From: Tamarix chinensis
Taxonomy: Eukaryota > Streptophyta > Magnoliopsida > Caryophyllales > Tamaricaceae
Assembly: GCA_030549775.1 (NCBI GenBank)
Contig: CM060177.1
Coordinates: 52,327,138-52,391,137 of the forward strand
DNA: 64,000 nucleotides
Direction: 5' to 3'
The notes under the pieces were generated by a model. That model did no database searches and was not told the DNA's origin. It saw only the letters and a list, made by a program, of their open reading frames with translations. The position numbers and the translations under genes were made by a program. This document shows, in pieces, positions 47,775 to 60,458 of the stretch (within the stretch, counting starts at the first letter, position 1; the number at the start of each line of letters is the position of its first letter).

Positions 47775-49808
47775 TAAACATAACAAAACCCTAGACAAGC
47801 ATACATTAATAGTCATATATATTTCACATGTACGTATCTTATATTTAGTAATGGTTCAAACATATGCTAATTTACTTAAGATCATGTCTTCAACATTCAA
47901 ACCTTCTATATCACATGTATAATTTGAAACCCTATCGTAATTATAGATGTGAACAACATATCATGCTCATACATAAATTTTACCATCTCATGAGAGATTG
48001 GGTTTCCTAACTCAACGCTCCACAAAAATACATAAAATATTCTTCTTCATAACACCTCAAGGATTACTTAAACAAAAAACACCAAACAAGACATATATTA
48101 TAATCTAAAACAACACAAAAATAATAAAAAAATTTAACTAAAACCAAAATAGGAAAAGGTTAGAAAATAATTGAGGCCAAGGAAGACTACACAAGGCAAC
48201 AACTGAGCAAGGGTGTAACATTAGGTTAATCTCGCACAGCAAGGCCTTAGTAGTGTGAGGTTTTCACACTATAAGGGGGTGGAAAACATAAAAAGGTCAC
48301 ATAGAAAAGGAGGAACAATACACCTATCTCACGTAGCAATAGGGGGTTTAATGTGCACAAGTCAAACAACTCAAAGGGACTTAATGGGAAACGCTTACCT
48401 AGTAAAGGAAAAGGCCTCAATGTGCAGTGACTGCATGTGTTTCAGATGAAAAAAAGGGATAGCAACATGCGTTGCTCATGCTCTCAATGATGGTGTAATT
48501 TAAGTTTCTCACACAATAAATGGGGAGTAGCAGGAGGTTATAGAAATTCAATATAGATGTTTTAGAAGAAAATGGAAGACAATAAAGGATAAGGTTGGGG
48601 ATTTTCTACAAATGGAAGCTTGAGAGCGAAGGGGAGAAGTGCACAAACCAAAGGATATGATTTTTGTGCATCAAAATACAAAAATAGATTGGAAGGAGGC
48701 TTATATAAACAATGGGCATAAGAATGAACAAACATACGGCGATGAAGAAAACACAAGATATAGAAACGTGGTATGCTTAAATGGAAATAGGCATGAAGGA
48801 GAGGAATATGCCAATCATAAAGGGGTGAAAGAAGATAAAAAAATATATATAATAGCATTAGGGGTTCTAGTTTGGGTAACCAAACTGAGGAAAAACATCT
48901 AGTTAGTAGAGCTAGGGGTTTTATAGTAAAATAAGTACATCTTAAGGTTAAAATTAGGGTTAAAACTAATAATCTAAATTGTATCAAATTTAACCCTAAT
49001 TAAACTTTTATCTATTTATCCTTAATAACACACATAATTATACATTTAATATAGAATTTCCTATAATAATTATTATAATTAATTATATATAATTATTAGT
49101 TTATATTTAGGGTTTCTAAACGAGGGTTTCTATAAATGAAGTATTACAATTTATTCGAGATAATAAAATATTTTTGATTTTTTTCTTTTAACCTTATGCA
49201 TATAAAATTTCATTTTCTATTGCTTAATTTATAGTAATTTTGTAAATTGTAATTTTTTAAAATTTAGCATGGGAACTTATTTTGATATGGTTAAGGTATT
49301 TATATATGTTTTTCATTTATTTTTGTCCTAATGGATAAAGTGAGTTTTTGGTTGTTTGAACTAGTTTCAAGGTATCTAACATATGTAGATCAAGTTTTAA
49401 GTCATTAAAGTGTATTTTAGATATTGATTGAATAAAAAGATAAATAATAAGTAAGGTTGGACTTTAGGACATTGTTGACCTAAATTTAACTTTTAGTTGT
49501 TGTTTTACAACTCTTGATTGGTAGAAGGTGTAATGCTTTCTCTTGTTGAAACATTTTTCTCATGGATTTTTTCCTCTAATTTTTGTTAGTATTATGGCCT
49601 CTACCTTTAATATTTAGGATTTACCTAACTTTGTTTTAGGGATATAAAAATGTGGTCCTCTATACATTTGTTTTATATGTTTTTTAAACAAAAGGCGTAA
49701 CTAGTCATATATTTAGTAGCCACGTGTCTTTTCTACTCTATATGAGCATTTAAACTCTATAAGGGTATGCATATTTAAAAATTATGATACCTTTGGTGAG
49801 ATTACCTT
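47775..49808. other. Intervening DNA, partly LTR-like
   Basis: No coding sequence recognised. On the minus strand TGTAATACTTCATTTATAG at about 49155 looks like an LTR start, and ACTATAAAACCCC near 48925 like its TATA box. The purine-rich zone 48530-48900 resembles, in composition only, those in the D LTRs. The partner LTR and end are not found. 49160-49808 is AT-rich with nothing recognised. Confidence 0.35.
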
Positions 49809-52800
49809 TGTAACACCCCCGAATTTTGGACCAGAAAATTTTCTTATAAAAATAATGTGGAAGCATTTATAAAAGAAAATTTGGGAAGTGTTACCACCAC
49901 AATAACCATAAGAGAGGTGTGACTATCACCTAATCCATGTTTGATGCAAGGTAAAACTAAAAAATGAATGAAAGAATTTGTGCTCTACTAATAATATAAC
50001 AATACTAATAATCACAATGATGAGTGAAATATTATAGAATAAAACCTTAGCAATGACCAACTATTGACTCACGACATCATCCTCAATGTATTCTAGCTGT
50101 GAATCATGGCCCTACAATTCGTCCTCTACTCATAGGATAAAATTCAACCCCACAAATGTACCAATAGTACAGTAAAATATTAGTAAAACAAACTACTTAA
50201 AATATGGTAAGAGCTTATGCTACAGATTGAAGTCATATAGTAACATGGTGATAAATATAGTAAAAAACTTAGGCTCATGGTAGTAATATAACGAGGTTTA
50301 CTTGCATGAAAATCAGGGAAGAACATTAATATGGGTCATACATTAGAATAATATAACAAAAATCATATTATAAACCTTCCTTTAGTGACCACATGTTTCT
50401 AGATATTAAGATAATTCATTCAAACACATACAGTTCTCCATCATGAACATAAGTCATGCTAGTATACACACATAATGTGATACGACACCCACTACACAGG
50501 GCCATGATAAATTGATGTGGGATTTTCTCTACGCATACCACACCAACCACACATCAAATGCACTTGCTACGAGGGCTAACACATATTAGGATCCCCAAAC
50601 TGACACATGGAGTTAAAGTACATCAAGGGGCTTGTATTGGAATACCTACCCACTACAACTTAAATGACTTTAGTGGGAGGGCTACACAAGTTGAGATACC
50701 ATACCTAGCTAAGAAATGGATAATATAAAGTGCGAAGGGGCTTGTATTGGGATACCTCACCCACCCATACTAGATACAGATGCCTTGTTGGCCCGCCATA
50801 ATATAATCCTATACCTCAAAGATGTGTATATACCCTTATTGACAACAACCTATTAGAGAAGGAAATAATACCGAGAGAAAAGATAAAAATACAGGGTAAC
50901 CTACCCACTAAACTCATAGCTAGCTATACTAAGAGTTAGAGAAAAAGCCTCAAACAAAATCTTAATCCATTATTTTTAATTACCAAGAGATATCACAAAT
51001 CATAGTTGAATTCCATTAATAACCAATTAGGTTTTTCAAAGGATAACATGAAATACAACATAAGATATATAAGCCACAAAGTGGGTTATTAGAGGTGACA
51101 TCAAACTTAACCGCTCAAGGTACTGTAATATTATCATTTTGATCCATATTAAATTCAGTTTAAGAATAGTTGAACTCATGACTATAATGTTGTAATTACA
51201 TGGAAAAAATTAATATAGAAGTCCAAAATAAATAAAATTAAGTAACAAGAAAACATGGTGACTTCTAGTGGACTAGTTGATCGGTCTCTAGGACCAATTG
51301 ACTTGTTTAGCCATACGAAACCTTAGAAAACACCACACAGCGAAACTAATCATCTACGGGGTCTGACTAATTGAATGTTCATAAGAACTATTTAAAGGGT
51401 TTGGCTAAACTGGCCGATGGGTCTAAGTAGAGAACAAAAAACTATGGTCACATGGTAATTGGTCAATGGGATTAGCAACTTGACGGGTTGTTCAAGCAAC
51501 TAGTCGATGGGTTGTGGCACACATGTTGACTAGTTTGGGTTAAAGAACACCAAGATCTACAAACCAAGTATGAATCAATTTGACAACCTTTCTAAATTAA
51601 TCATATACTGCTTCTATGTTGTAGAACATGTAAAAAGGCACACTCCACATAAATCAAGGTAGGAATCATTAATCAAAAATATCATGCATAAATTTCACCA
51701 AGCGTAAGCATATTACCAAAAATACTCAAACATGCTCTAAAAACATCATAAATAAAAATATAAAACATGAGAAAATAAAAAAACTCAACATAATACTTAC
51801 ACATTACAAAAAATTCTAAGAACATATAACCTCAACAAACAACGTAAAGCTTCATTCATCTTGGAGATAAGGATGTCTTACCACCAAGCAATTAATTTTG
51901 TACAAAATACTCCTAACTTGATGGTCTGTATAAAGATCTAAATTTCATAAGTGAGTCAAGAATCAAAACCATTAAAACTCCTTCTAAAGTGTTTGTCAAA
52001 AAAGGTTAGAAGAAGAAGGAGAAAAAAAATCCATAGCACAACCTTTTCTTAGAACTAAGATTAAAGAGAGAAAACTAAGATCTTCAACCTTTCTCAAAAC
52101 CTTAATCCTTTATTATATAAGTGAAACAAGGACGAGATAAATATAGGATTAGGGGAAGGAAGAAGATAAGAAGTTGAACAACGGATGACGGAACTAGAGG
52201 CAACCTCTATTTTCTTAGTCAAGAAGAAAAAAAAAGAGAAAGTGAAGAATGTCAATACTTAGGAATTTTTCACAAAACAAAAGGTAGAGAATGAGAAAGT
52301 GTAGAAGTTAAGGAGTGAAATTATTAGTAATTTAGTATAATGAAGATATTTTGTCGATATCCGTAAAAGGGAAAAGGAAAACGCTCACTTTGTTAAGTGT
52401 GGGCAACCAATGTGTAAGAGGACTTGTAAGTCAGAAAGGTGGAGTGCAGCTATGAGGGATCATAGTCGAGGGTTGGTAACTCAAGGAAAGAGTATAGGAA
52501 GTCCAATAAATACCTGTGGATGCTACAAGAGAGAGAAAAGTGAAGGAGAAGATAGAAGGTGAAACATGCCTCAAAAGGTGGTTTTTGGGAATTTTTGCTA
52601 AAAAAGTTATAGAATGATATAGATAATGTAAAAATAATACAAAAGAATTAAAATATGCTTATTAGCACAAGTACATCCTAATAAGAATTTTTCATAACTA
52701 TTGGAAAAAGAATCAATTCAAATAAATGAAGGATCTAAAATTAGAGGATAACTAGTTGATCAGTTTGAGTGAACTAGTTGGTTAGTTCATTGGAAAATAA

Positions 52801-53206
52801 AATTGCTACTTTTTGAGGGTATTGGTCAATCAGTTAGGGAAATGAAGTGATTGATGTGCCTTAAATTCACAAATTTATTAGAATTTCATACCCTTTCCAA
52901 AACTATACAAATTTATCCAATATCAATATAATTTTAAATATATTTTGAAAGACTTTTTTTTTTGGTAATTAAAATATTTTATTACCAAAATAGAGAAATG
53001 GAGTACAGATTGTCAAAAATACACAACCTCATAGGGGCATTCCCCTTATCAAACTATATTATCCATCTATTAAGCCTCTCTAGATAATTTTTTATATGCA
53101 CATTCGGAGTGTCACCAAAGCAATCAAAAATCTCAGTAATAAGTTGTCTAATAATGGTCCTCGGATACCTTTGTAGCATCTGGAATAAAACCAAATTCCT
53201 ATTAAT

Positions 53207-56200
53207 CTAGATATGATAGAGCAGTGCATTGAAGATAGCTCTCCACACCACTTTCCTTCCTTTTCCCTTAGTCTTCTTTATCAACCATTGAAAACAACTC
53301 TGCCAGTTGTTGAAATCCCCCTGCATTTTCAGCCACTTCAGTATAGAAATCCAGAGGACTCGAGCACCTGGACATTTAGTAAAGAGGTGATCTAGATCCT
53401 CTTCTTCATCTCTGTAAACTTCACACAATTTATCAATGGTTATCCCCCATTGATACAGTTTGGATTTAACAGGCAAAGCACAATGACAAATAAGCCAGAC
53501 AATGAATTTATGTTTCTCCAACCCTCTATGCTTCCAAACAAAAGCACTCCAGTCAACTGGTAGGCCTGAAGTTCTGATACACTAGGTTAGAACTTAATTT
53601 TCCAGAATGACAGCAGTTGGCATAGCAAGTTCTTATCTGATTTCTTACCCTTAGCAGTTGTTTTATATTCCATGAAAACTCTGGTTTCTCTTCCAGCTGC
53701 CAAATATCCCTCCCTTTAAGGTACCTCTCATGAATCCATTTAACCCATAAACTTTCTTTAACTTCAATAAGCTTCCACAAGAATTTTGCAAAACAAGCTG
53801 AGTTCCAGTGAACCAATTGTCTCAAGCCTAGCCCTCCTTCTTGTTAAGGCATGCAAACTTTCGACCAAGCAATAGGTGCTCTTCTTTTTTGTGGATCCAT
53901 ATTGTTCCACAGGAAACATCTACACAGACTGTCTAGTTGATGGATGATAGCCTTAGCAGAACAAACATTTGCATCCAAAAATTTTCAATACCAAAAATAA
54001 CTGACTGAAGTAACTGCAACTTCCCGGCAAAGCTAAGATATTTCACAGTCCAGGATTTCAGCTTATGCACAATTTTATCAATGAGAGTTTGATATTGGCT
54101 AACAGAGAGAGAAGCAGGATTTAGAGGAACACCAATATATCTGCATGGAAATGTTCCCTCTTTAAAATTTAACTTCTGTAAAATCAGTCTTTTATCAACT
54201 TCATTAACCCCTCCAAAAAATGCACTTCTCTTTTCAGGGTTAGCTTGGAGACCAGAGGTGAGGTGAAAGATCTTCAGCTTTTCCTGAATCAACTCAGCTG
54301 ATTTAACATGCCCTTTACAAAAGATGAGTAAATCATCAGCAAAACTGATATTAATGATCTTTGTGGTCTTGCATTCTGGATGCCCTCTGAACTGGTTTTC
54401 ATCCCATAAAGTGTTCAATAACCGATGGAGATATTCCATGGTTAAAACAAACAGATATGGTGACAAGGGATCACCTTATCTTAATCCCCGACCACCCTTA
54501 AATGGTTTGCATAAGGTACCATTCAAACAAATGGAGAATTGTGTTGTTGAAATACATTGCATGATCAGGTGTATAAAGTAACTAGGAAAACCCATACTTT
54601 CCATAAGATGTTTAATGAAACTCCATTCCACAGTATCATAAACCTTCCTTAGATCAACCTTGAGCATCATACGAGGGCTAATATCCTTCCTTCCATACTT
54701 TCTCAGCAACTCTTGAGCCAGCAGAACACTTTCACCTAACCATCTCCCTTCCACAAAAGCATTCTATGAGGTGTGTACTATATCTGGCATGATCTTCTAC
54801 ATTTTGGTAGTGAGTATCTTGGAGATAATTTTATAAGCAACATTACAAGATGAGATGGGTCTATAATCCACCACAGTGTGAGCAGCAGAATTTTTTGGAA
54901 TTAAATGCAAGGAAGTGTTGTTCAAAGTTTTTAAAAGAAAGCCTGTCTCCCCCAAAATTGTCTAATAGCATCCATAACATCTTGCCCCACAATAGGCCAA
55001 GCTGACTTATAGAAATGGGCATTAAAGCCATCAGGTCCAGGAGCCTTTGTGTTTCCCATACTAAATACAGCCTCCTTTATCTCACCTTCAGAAACTGGTC
55101 TAATTAGATGTGCTCGGTGAGCACTGTGTAGTGTAGGGCCTTTATTCACAATTTCAGGATGAACCACCTCTAGCATGTGTGAAGAAGAACCAAGAAGCTG
55201 AGCATAAAAGTTTTGGATTTCTGTGCTGATATCCATCTGGGAAGTGAGCTTTCTCCCATTTGCATCATACAGAGCATATATAGCATTGTATCTTCTCCTC
55301 TCATTAATTTTTGCATGGAAAAAGCCATTGTTTCCATCCCCCAATTTTATGTACTGGATTCTGGCTTTTTGCTGAAGAAAATGTTCTTCCATTTTAGCTT
55401 GCTACCACTATCTCTTCCTTAGAATACCCTCTTGTATCTCCAATTCAGTATCTCCGGGATTGGCTTGAAGATTGTGCTTACACTGTAGCCAATCTGATTT
55501 AGCTTGATCCATTTTTCTGCTCAAATTACCAAAGTGCTCTAAATTGAATTGTTTTAGAGCCTGTTTTAACCGTTTGAGCTTGATAACCAAACAAAACTGT
55601 TTGGATCCCTGAACAAGTTGTTGCCAAACATTAGCAACACATTGTAAAAAGTCAGGAGAAGTTGTCCAAAAGTTAAAACACTTAAAAGGTTTCACCCCAC
55701 TTCTATCATAATTCTGCCACACAAGTTGTAGCCTACAATGATCAGAGAGACAGTCTTCAACCACTTCAACCCAAACATGATTAAATCTAGCAAACCACTC
55801 CCGATCACCAATAGCCCTATCCAGTCTACAACTGACTCTAGCTGACCCTGATTGTTGATTAGACCATGTAAAAAGAGGGCTAGTGGATCGTAGCTCCCCC
55901 AATCCACAAGTACACAGGCAGTCTGCAAAATCATCCATATCAGCTAAGTGTAAATTACCACCTTTCTTCTCCCTTGCTGAGAGAACTACATTGAAATCAC
56001 CAATTACTAAGCTACCCTTATGCGAGGAATGAAAATCCACAAGCTGTGACCACAGTGCTCTCCTGGCAACATTATCATTATGAGCATACACAATAGAAGC
56101 ATAAAACTGTTTGCCATCAGCTAAATCAACAGAAACATGAATAACTTGTTCAAAAATACCCAGAACTTGGAGTTTTAGCATAAAGTCTCTCCAAAGAATC

Positions 56201-56409
56201 CATATTCTACCATTCTGATGTGCAGAATAGTTATGGACTAAGTAGTACTGATTCCCAATTCTCTGCAAAACACCTTTCATTTTTCCTTTTTTCACACGAG
56301 TCTCTAAAAGGCAAATAATATCAAGATTATTATACTGTATATATCTACTAACTAATTTTTGCTTCAGGAGTTTATTAATAGCCCTAGCATTCCACATAAC
56401 AAGCTTCAT
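53207..56409 (-). pseudogene. LINE 3 ORF2: endonuclease and reverse transcriptase
   Basis: Endonuclease 56409-55408: MKLVMWNARAINK, LLETRVKK, VIGDFNVVLS and LSDHCRLQL, i.e. the metal-binding and catalytic motifs of the APE-like family, mostly kept. Two in-frame stops lie just before 55392. Then QQKARIQYIKLGDGN, TKAPGPDGFNAHFY, a frameshift, MLKVDLRKVYDTVEWSF, and RGLR-stop-GDPLSPYLF where a Gln codon has become TAA (54473-54475). The active site ISFADDLLIF is intact (about 54330), as is CRYIGVPLN. Frameshifts occur near 53930 and 53530. The terminal zf-RVT (53521-53207) has the YRDEEEDLDHLFTKC pattern. It would nick target DNA and copy LINE RNA there. Confidence 0.88.
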
Positions 56410-56704
56410 TTGAGTTCAAATATTGGTACATTACCACTTTGTGCAATAGCCCCTCCAGGTTCAATATACACCCCTTTGCCTTTCCCCTTTGTAGTAACTT
56501 CTAATAGGTCATTTTTATTCATAGGGTCCAGCACATTAATAGCTCCTGCTCCTTACTGAAAGGAATTGGCTCTGACCTTGCAACAGAGTCCAATGTCCTA
56601 CTCTGCAAACTAGGAGTTACATTCAGAGGAATATCATAACCCCTCTCCTAACCTGGTACTAGTTTGTTAATCTGCTGTGGATCAGTCTTTTTAAATTGCC
56701 ATAC
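56410..56704 (-). other. LINE 3 spacer between ORF1 and ORF2
   Basis: About 295 bp with no conserved protein motif except a possible continuation of the ORF1 C-terminus after the stop. Confidence 0.5.
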
Positions 56705-57769
56705 TCATTGGATGGGTTGTCCTTTCCCTAGCTGAGGTTTTTGTAGGTGAACATTCTCATCATGTCCCACCCGATCACATTTAGGACAGTACCTTGGTCT
56801 CCAGTCATAATCAACCTTCTGTTTTCTTACTATGCCATTCAGTAGAGCAATCTGTATATGATCAATTACAGGAAGGATAGCATCCACCTCCACTAGCAGT
56901 CGAGGATAAGACACATGTGCTCTAGTGGCTGTAACCATATCTGCACATAATGGAATTCCAATACAGCTTCCTATACGGCTTAGTGAATCAGCAGACCAAT
57001 GGGTCATAGGGAGACCAGACAATGTAATCCAGAGAGGCATTTTCCTCCATTCAGCATTGTCAAAAGGTTCATTTGGGTTCCATCTTTTGATGAGCAAGGG
57101 TCGCACTCCAAAACTCCAGTAGGGCGTTCTTAAAATGGATAGGAAGTCGAATTCATTATCAAATCGAAATAAAAAATACCCTTGATCATGCAAAAACACT
57201 TGAGGAGGACTAGACACTTTCGTCCAGTTTTCTTTTACATATTTCACCATTTGAGGATGGGTTGGTTGAAAACCAGCAACCATACCCACTATAGTATACG
57301 CCCATCTTTTTTCCTCAGCTTCAATTTCCTCTAAGACTAATTGTGCTCTGGCTTCACCATTCACAATCACCAGGGGAGCATACTTCAGACTCATAACACC
57401 CTCCTCCTTTTGATTTTTAAGCAAAATATCCTTCCAGCTATCGGTAAGGTTATTAACAACTGGATTTTCTCTCTTCTCTATATCATTATCACAGTTTAAC
57501 CCGATCGAAATAGGATCATCAATCTGCAAGGGCGTATTTACTCCCATCAATGAATCAATAGAGGTAACATTCGATTCAATATTCCTTTTTGCCTCGTTCA
57601 ATAGACCCCGAGAGGAATCCTCTAGCGTATCTAAATTGAGTTTCTGAGCAGGACTGATCTGATCTTCAATGGATTCAGCAATCGGCAATTCCTTTCCGGC
57701 AGAAGTGCCGGTAGGCTTGGTACATTTCTGTTGATTCTTTCCCATCACAGGAGATGGAATTGGTCGCAC
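56705..57769 (-). CDS. LINE 3 ORF1 protein (DUF4283 domain, zinc knuckle)
   Basis: An unbroken frame of 354 codons. Residues about 110-135 hold TDSWKDILLKNQKEEG. A DUF4283-like RNA-binding domain fills about 165-285 (VKYVKENWTKV, FDFLSILRTPYWSFG, LPMTHWSADSLSRIG). The C-terminal knuckle is CPKCDRVGHDENVH, a CX2CX4H pattern in which the last ligand is His, not the usual Cys. The N-terminal 100 residues are acidic and probably disordered. It would coat LINE RNA. It is intact apart from the knuckle change, unlike ORF2. Confidence 0.85.
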   Translation of the reverse strand: MRPIPSPVMGKNQQKCTKPTGTSAGKELPIAESIEDQISPAQKLNLDTLEDSSRGLLNEAKRNIESNVTSIDSLMGVNTPLQIDDPISIGLNCDNDIEKRENPVVNNLTDSWKDILLKNQKEEGVMSLKYAPLVIVNGEARAQLVLEEIEAEEKRWAYTIVGMVAGFQPTHPQMVKYVKENWTKVSSPPQVFLHDQGYFLFRFDNEFDFLSILRTPYWSFGVRPLLIKRWNPNEPFDNAEWRKMPLWITLSGLPMTHWSADSLSRIGSCIGIPLCADMVTATRAHVSYPRLLVEVDAILPVIDHIQIALLNGIVRKQKVDYDWRPRYCPKCDRVGHDENVHLQKPQLGKGQPIQ

Positions 57770-57861
57770 GCGTGAGGCGTGTTCTTATCTCAACAGTCCG
57801 TTACTCTGTTTTTTTTTGAAAGATTTTAGGATGAGGTATTATAACACTATCCCCTTAGAAG

Positions 57862-59780
57862 AGACTTCATCTTTGAAGTCCATAATATAATTTTTCATAA
57901 GCTTAAAAGCATGATAAAACCCTATGCCATAAAGAAAAAATAAAATAACAATAGAGATTTAGTACACAAGAGAAGGGAACTACCCCTTAATAGAGATGGT
58001 GTTACCTACTCAATGTACTTAAACGATGAACTTTTGATACTTCATGTTGATCTCATCCTCGCACTCCTAAGCCCTTTATAATGACCACAAGACCTTAAAT
58101 ATGGCAAAACCCTTCCAACATATTTCCCAGGTTCTAGTATCAAGGATCCTAAGTGGTTGCTCTTTATATGACAATGCATCACCAATCTCAATCATCTCAA
58201 GGTGAATGACGTGTGATGAATTTACCACGTACTTCCTCTCTTAAGGGATATGAAAGAAATTGTGCATGAATGAAAGCTCAATAGGCAAGGCTATTCTATA
58301 AGAAACCTCTCTAACCTATTCCAAAATTTCACACAATCTAATATATCTCATGCTAACTTTCCTTTTTGACAAAAACATATCACTCTCTTGGTGGGAAACA
58401 CCTTCAAAAGGACTTGATCACTCACCTCATACCCATCTATCCTCCTTTGTATGTTTGTATAACTCTTTTACCTTTCGGTTTAATCAGCCTGATTTGCTCA
58501 GTAGTTTCCTCCTCCATCTCTAATCCCTCACAACTATCTTGCTTAAGTCACTCCAACACATGGGACTACATAACTTCTCCCATAGAGTTCCTTAAAAGGT
58601 TCCATCCTTATGATTGCCTGAAGAATACTGTTGTAGAATAATTATATCAAGTCTAAAAGATCCTTCCGATTAACCTAAAAATTAAGTACTAACACTTGAA
58701 GCATATTCTCTAAAGTTTAAAACTTATGGTAAGTCTTCCCATTTTAGTCGAATGAAAAATAGTGTTCCTCTTTAACTATTTCCCGAAAGCTACTTGCAAA
58801 TTCTACCAAAAGTATGATAATAATTTAGAATCTTAGTTAGACACAATGTCCTTAGCTAGCCCATGGCATCGTACCATAAGCTTCTTGTAAACATTGATCA
58901 TTTACTCCATACTCTAATTCGACTTCATTGGTATGTATACTACAGAATTGGTTAACCAATCAACTATAAATTAGATCAAATCCAAGCCATTACTCATCCT
59001 TGGTAACCCAACTATGAATTCCATCAACATAATATCCTATTTCCACTTGGGAACCCATAACGGTTGAACCAAACCTATTGGAAACTTATGCTTGATGTTT
59101 ATCTTTTACCTAGTTAAGCACCTAGCTATGATGTTTGCAAACTCCAGGATGGATGGAATAAGGCACATGATGATCCACCTCCAAAAACTTCATCTTAAGC
59201 TCCCCATAATTCTACAAAACACACCATCTACCTCAAAAATGGGTAATACAATCCTCAAAAATCTAAACCCTACTGCTATACCCTCTGTTATAGCACCTTT
59301 GATCCATTAACCTTGACATCTCCTAGATAACTAGCTTAGATGTCATTGAAGATTGTCGATATGATTGTGAGAGTGCTCATCGTCATCTTAAGATCCCCGA
59401 ACCAAATGATATCAATGCCCATATCCTTAATCTCTTGCCTAATTAGGTTAAAACAACCAATGAACCTAGTGATAATGAGTTATTTCTACTTAGAGAATCC
59501 ACTATGATGTTGTCTTACCTTGTGGTAGGTCAAATCTAAATTGTAGTCCTTAATCAACTCTAGCCACCTCCACTATCTCATGTTCAATTGACGCTGAGTG
59601 AAGATGTTCTTGAGGCTCTTATATTCTATGAAGAACTTACATTACTAATGTGGAATATTATCTCCAAATAATCTTCTACAACTAGGAAAATTTTCTTTAG
59701 AATTAGAAGTCAGAAATACTCCTCAAATGATTAATTTCGTCACCTTGAACTTGATAATACTAGATGGCTTTTGTAGGGTG
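57862..59780 (-). pseudogene. Gypsy E pol: RNase H end and integrase
   Basis: Minus strand from about 59650: FFIEYKSLKNIFTQRQLN then WLELIKDYNLDLTY, the end of RNase H in Tekay/Del-like elements. The integrase core is scattered over 59300-58500. The C-terminal module is near 58425-58340 with DGYEVSDQVLLKVFP, and a final shadow of the C-terminus lies near 58160-58080. RT and gag are missing: the element is cut near 59780, next to the LTR of gypsy F. It precedes its 3' LTR by a normal purine tract. Confidence 0.65.
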
Positions 59781-59799
59781 GAGTTGATCTACTCCAAGA

Positions 59800-60449
59800 T
59801 CAAATGCCTTTTAATGAGAAATCTCCTATTTTTGAATAGAACACTCTTGATACTTTTTAATACAATCAATTGAAGAAGTACAAGTGAAGAAGAAGAAAAC
59901 ACTTTCTCTCATGTAGCTCTCTGTTAATTTGAATGAACTTGGTTCATGTTATGTCACCTTAAAATCAATGTGTATAAGGGTTTATCTATGCATGCACCCA
60001 TGCAAGCCTTTTCATTAATAAGTCCACTAATTGACCCTTATTAATGAAATTAACCCCAAAGACATGGTTCACACACAAATTTAAAGAGCTACAATAACAA
60101 ATTACAAGTATTACAAAGTAAACAAAAAAATAACAGTGCTACACAACTTTAATAATGTAATACATAGATGTAATCATATGTAGTTCAACATTGTGTCTTC
60201 TAGAGCCTTGTTATTCATTGCACTTTATAATCCTTGTAATTCCATTTTCACTGTATTTTACATCATAGATCTTTAATAGAATGAAATTTTGCCAAACATA
60301 TACAATACATATGATAATTACTTGATAAAACATTAGAAGTATAAAAATTTTAAAGCACAATGGGTTCCTTCTCCATGTATGCTAATTCTTTTTGTTCTTC
60401 ATCAATTGACGAATAATATTCAGAGTGATCTAGAGTTTCTCCTACATCA
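59800..60449 (-). repeat. Gypsy F 3' LTR
   Basis: On the minus strand it starts TGATGTAGGAGAAAC at 60449, after a purine tract. The low end is not marked by a clear CATCA and is placed where gypsy E similarity begins. Promoter-like and leader-like sequence (a 'gagagaaagtg' zone near 59900) is inside. Confidence 0.55.
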
Positions 60450-60458
60450 TTCTCCCTT
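60450..60458 (-). other. Polypurine tract of gypsy F
   Basis: AAGGGAGAA on the minus strand, directly before TGATG of the LTR and inside the pol frame. Confidence 0.7.

Larger units (their letters stand above)
52953..57813 (-). mobile_element. LINE 3: nearly full-length L1-type element
   Basis: About 4.86 kb, minus strand, flanked by the 10-bp duplication TTTTGAAAGA (52943-52952 and 57814-57823). It ends in a poly(A) tail (ten T on the plus strand, 52954-52963). It contains a complete ORF1 and an ORF2 with endonuclease, RT and zf-RVT modules broken by a few stops and frameshifts. The 5' end lies about 45 bp upstream of the ORF1 start, so little or nothing is truncated. Confidence 0.9.
49809..57846 (-). 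repeat. Gypsy E 3' LTR (about 3.2 kb), split by LINE 3
   Basis: On the minus strand the LTR starts TGTTATAATACC at 57846, right after a purine tract (CTTCTAAGGGGATAG, 57847-57861), and ends …TTCGGGGGTGTTACA at 49809. LINE 3 sits about 23 bp from the start. Inside are 'gaccgatcaactagt'-type words (51270-51540, 52745-52860, on the minus strand) and a direct pair 'aaggggcttgtattgg' at about 50626 and 50736. Confidence 0.75.

Noticed and set aside
48562..48987. 141-codon minus-strand open frame
   Set aside because: Purine/pyrimidine-biased LTR-like DNA; no recognisable domain, and it overlaps a TATA-like element.
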